This document shows, in pieces, positions 63,926 to 64,000 of a stretch of 64,000 nucleotides of DNA (its first letter is position 1; each line of letters begins with the position of its first letter). The stretch comes from Fusibacter bizertensis (GTDB lineage: Bacteria; Bacillota; Clostridia; Peptostreptococcales; Acidaminobacteraceae): positions 93,332 to 157,331 of the forward strand of contig NZ_JARYZI010000009.1 of assembly GCF_029914245.1 (NCBI RefSeq), read 5' to 3'. The notes beneath the pieces are model-generated. The model made no database searches, had not been told where the DNA came from, and saw nothing but the letters and a program-made list of their open reading frames with translations. A program made the position numbers and the translations under genes.

Positions 63926-64000
63926 TGGAGCGGAAGACGAGATTCGAACTCGCGACCCTCGCCTTGGCAAGGCGATGCTCTACCACTGAGCCACTTCCGC
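63926..64000 (-). tRNA. tRNA-Gly (anticodon GCC)
   Basis: The 75-nt gene starts at the last base of the window. Acceptor arms GCGGAAG and CTTCCGC pair, and the anticodon stem CGCCT/AGGCG encloses TGCCA with GCC at 63966-63968. The T-arm has GTTCGAATC, and the 3' CCA is encoded (63926-63928). All four arms are complete. It reads Gly GGC and GGU codons. A terminator follows. More tRNA genes may lie to the right of the window. Confidence 0.97.

Noticed and set aside
1..64000. Mobile elements, CRISPR, toxin-antitoxin or phage genes
   Set aside because: I looked for long direct or inverted repeats, transposase-like frames and spacer arrays and saw none.

Overview
This window is low-GC, gene-dense bacterial chromosome that reads as a Firmicute, most likely an amino-acid-fermenting member of the Clostridia. 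Supporting signs are strong GGAGG-type ribosome sites, a DegS/DegU-like pair, a lipoteichoic-acid synthase family protein, a YtvI-like permease, histidine and threonine breakdown genes, a B12-riboswitch-controlled cobalamin operon and a 6S-like RNA. The exact genus cannot be fixed from the sequence alone. I see no rRNA, insertion sequence, prophage, CRISPR array or integrated element. The only tRNA is tRNA-Gly(GCC) at the right edge.

Layout. 1-3.2 kb: an M18 aminopeptidase cut by the window edge, then a DegU/DegS-like two-component pair. 3.2-13.3 kb: a run of minus-strand genes with short gaps (MarR regulator, a 1792-residue pseudokinase/AAA/TPR/GGDEF signalling protein, YgiQ radical-SAM protein, hutH, a DUF896 small protein, CheW) that may be one transcript ending at the hairpin near 3.22 kb. 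13.3-15.0 kb: M23 peptidase and bactofilin on the plus strand. 15.0-20 kb: LTA synthase with a possible Pho-box array, a 6S-like RNA, an RluA pseudouridine synthase, an unknown protein and threonine aldolase. 20-23.2 kb: YtvI-like permease and an unusually long glutamine synthetase. 23.2-26.6 kb: serC-like, serA and DUF1015, a serine operon. 26.7-32.5 kb: DegV, the ftcD-hutI-fchA histidine-breakdown operon, a threonine 3-dehydrogenase-like enzyme, DUF1294 and MgtC. 32.5-41.3 kb: a REC-kinase protein without the usual phospho-accepting histidine, asnS, a membrane GGDEF protein, a lipoprotein, glutaminase, greA, an MFS transporter and free-methionine-sulfoxide reductase. 41.3-47.1 kb: a polyprenyl synthase/transporter/NusG-II cluster, an NDH-2/DoxX fusion and proS. 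47.2-56.9 kb: a nine-gene cobalamin operon (cobQ-cbiB-cobD-btuF-btuC-btuD-cobU-cobS-cobB) behind a B12 riboswitch with a terminator. 57-61.6 kb: a peroxiredoxin and a divergent ACT-hom-thrB-lysC operon. 61.6-64 kb: an APH-fold phosphotransferase, an AI-2E-family permease and tRNA-Gly.

How the parts work together. HutH, HutI, FtcD and FchA cover histidine breakdown to glutamate and one-carbon folate, except urocanase, which is not in the window. ThrB, Hom and LysC make homoserine phosphate, while LtaE and the threonine dehydrogenase-like enzyme break threonine down towards glycine. The B12 genes cover late cobamide assembly and corrinoid uptake but not corrin-ring construction. Several signalling proteins (two GGDEF proteins, DegSU, a REC-HATPase protein, CheW) sit among the metabolic genes.

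Most of the window is ordinary core metabolism. The points most worth a second look are the giant pseudokinase-cyclase, the histidine-less kinase, the DUF1015 protein in a serine operon with no phosphatase gene, the 11-bp repeat array before the LTA synthase, the stalk-domain BtuF fusion and the repeat operator before the MFS transporter.
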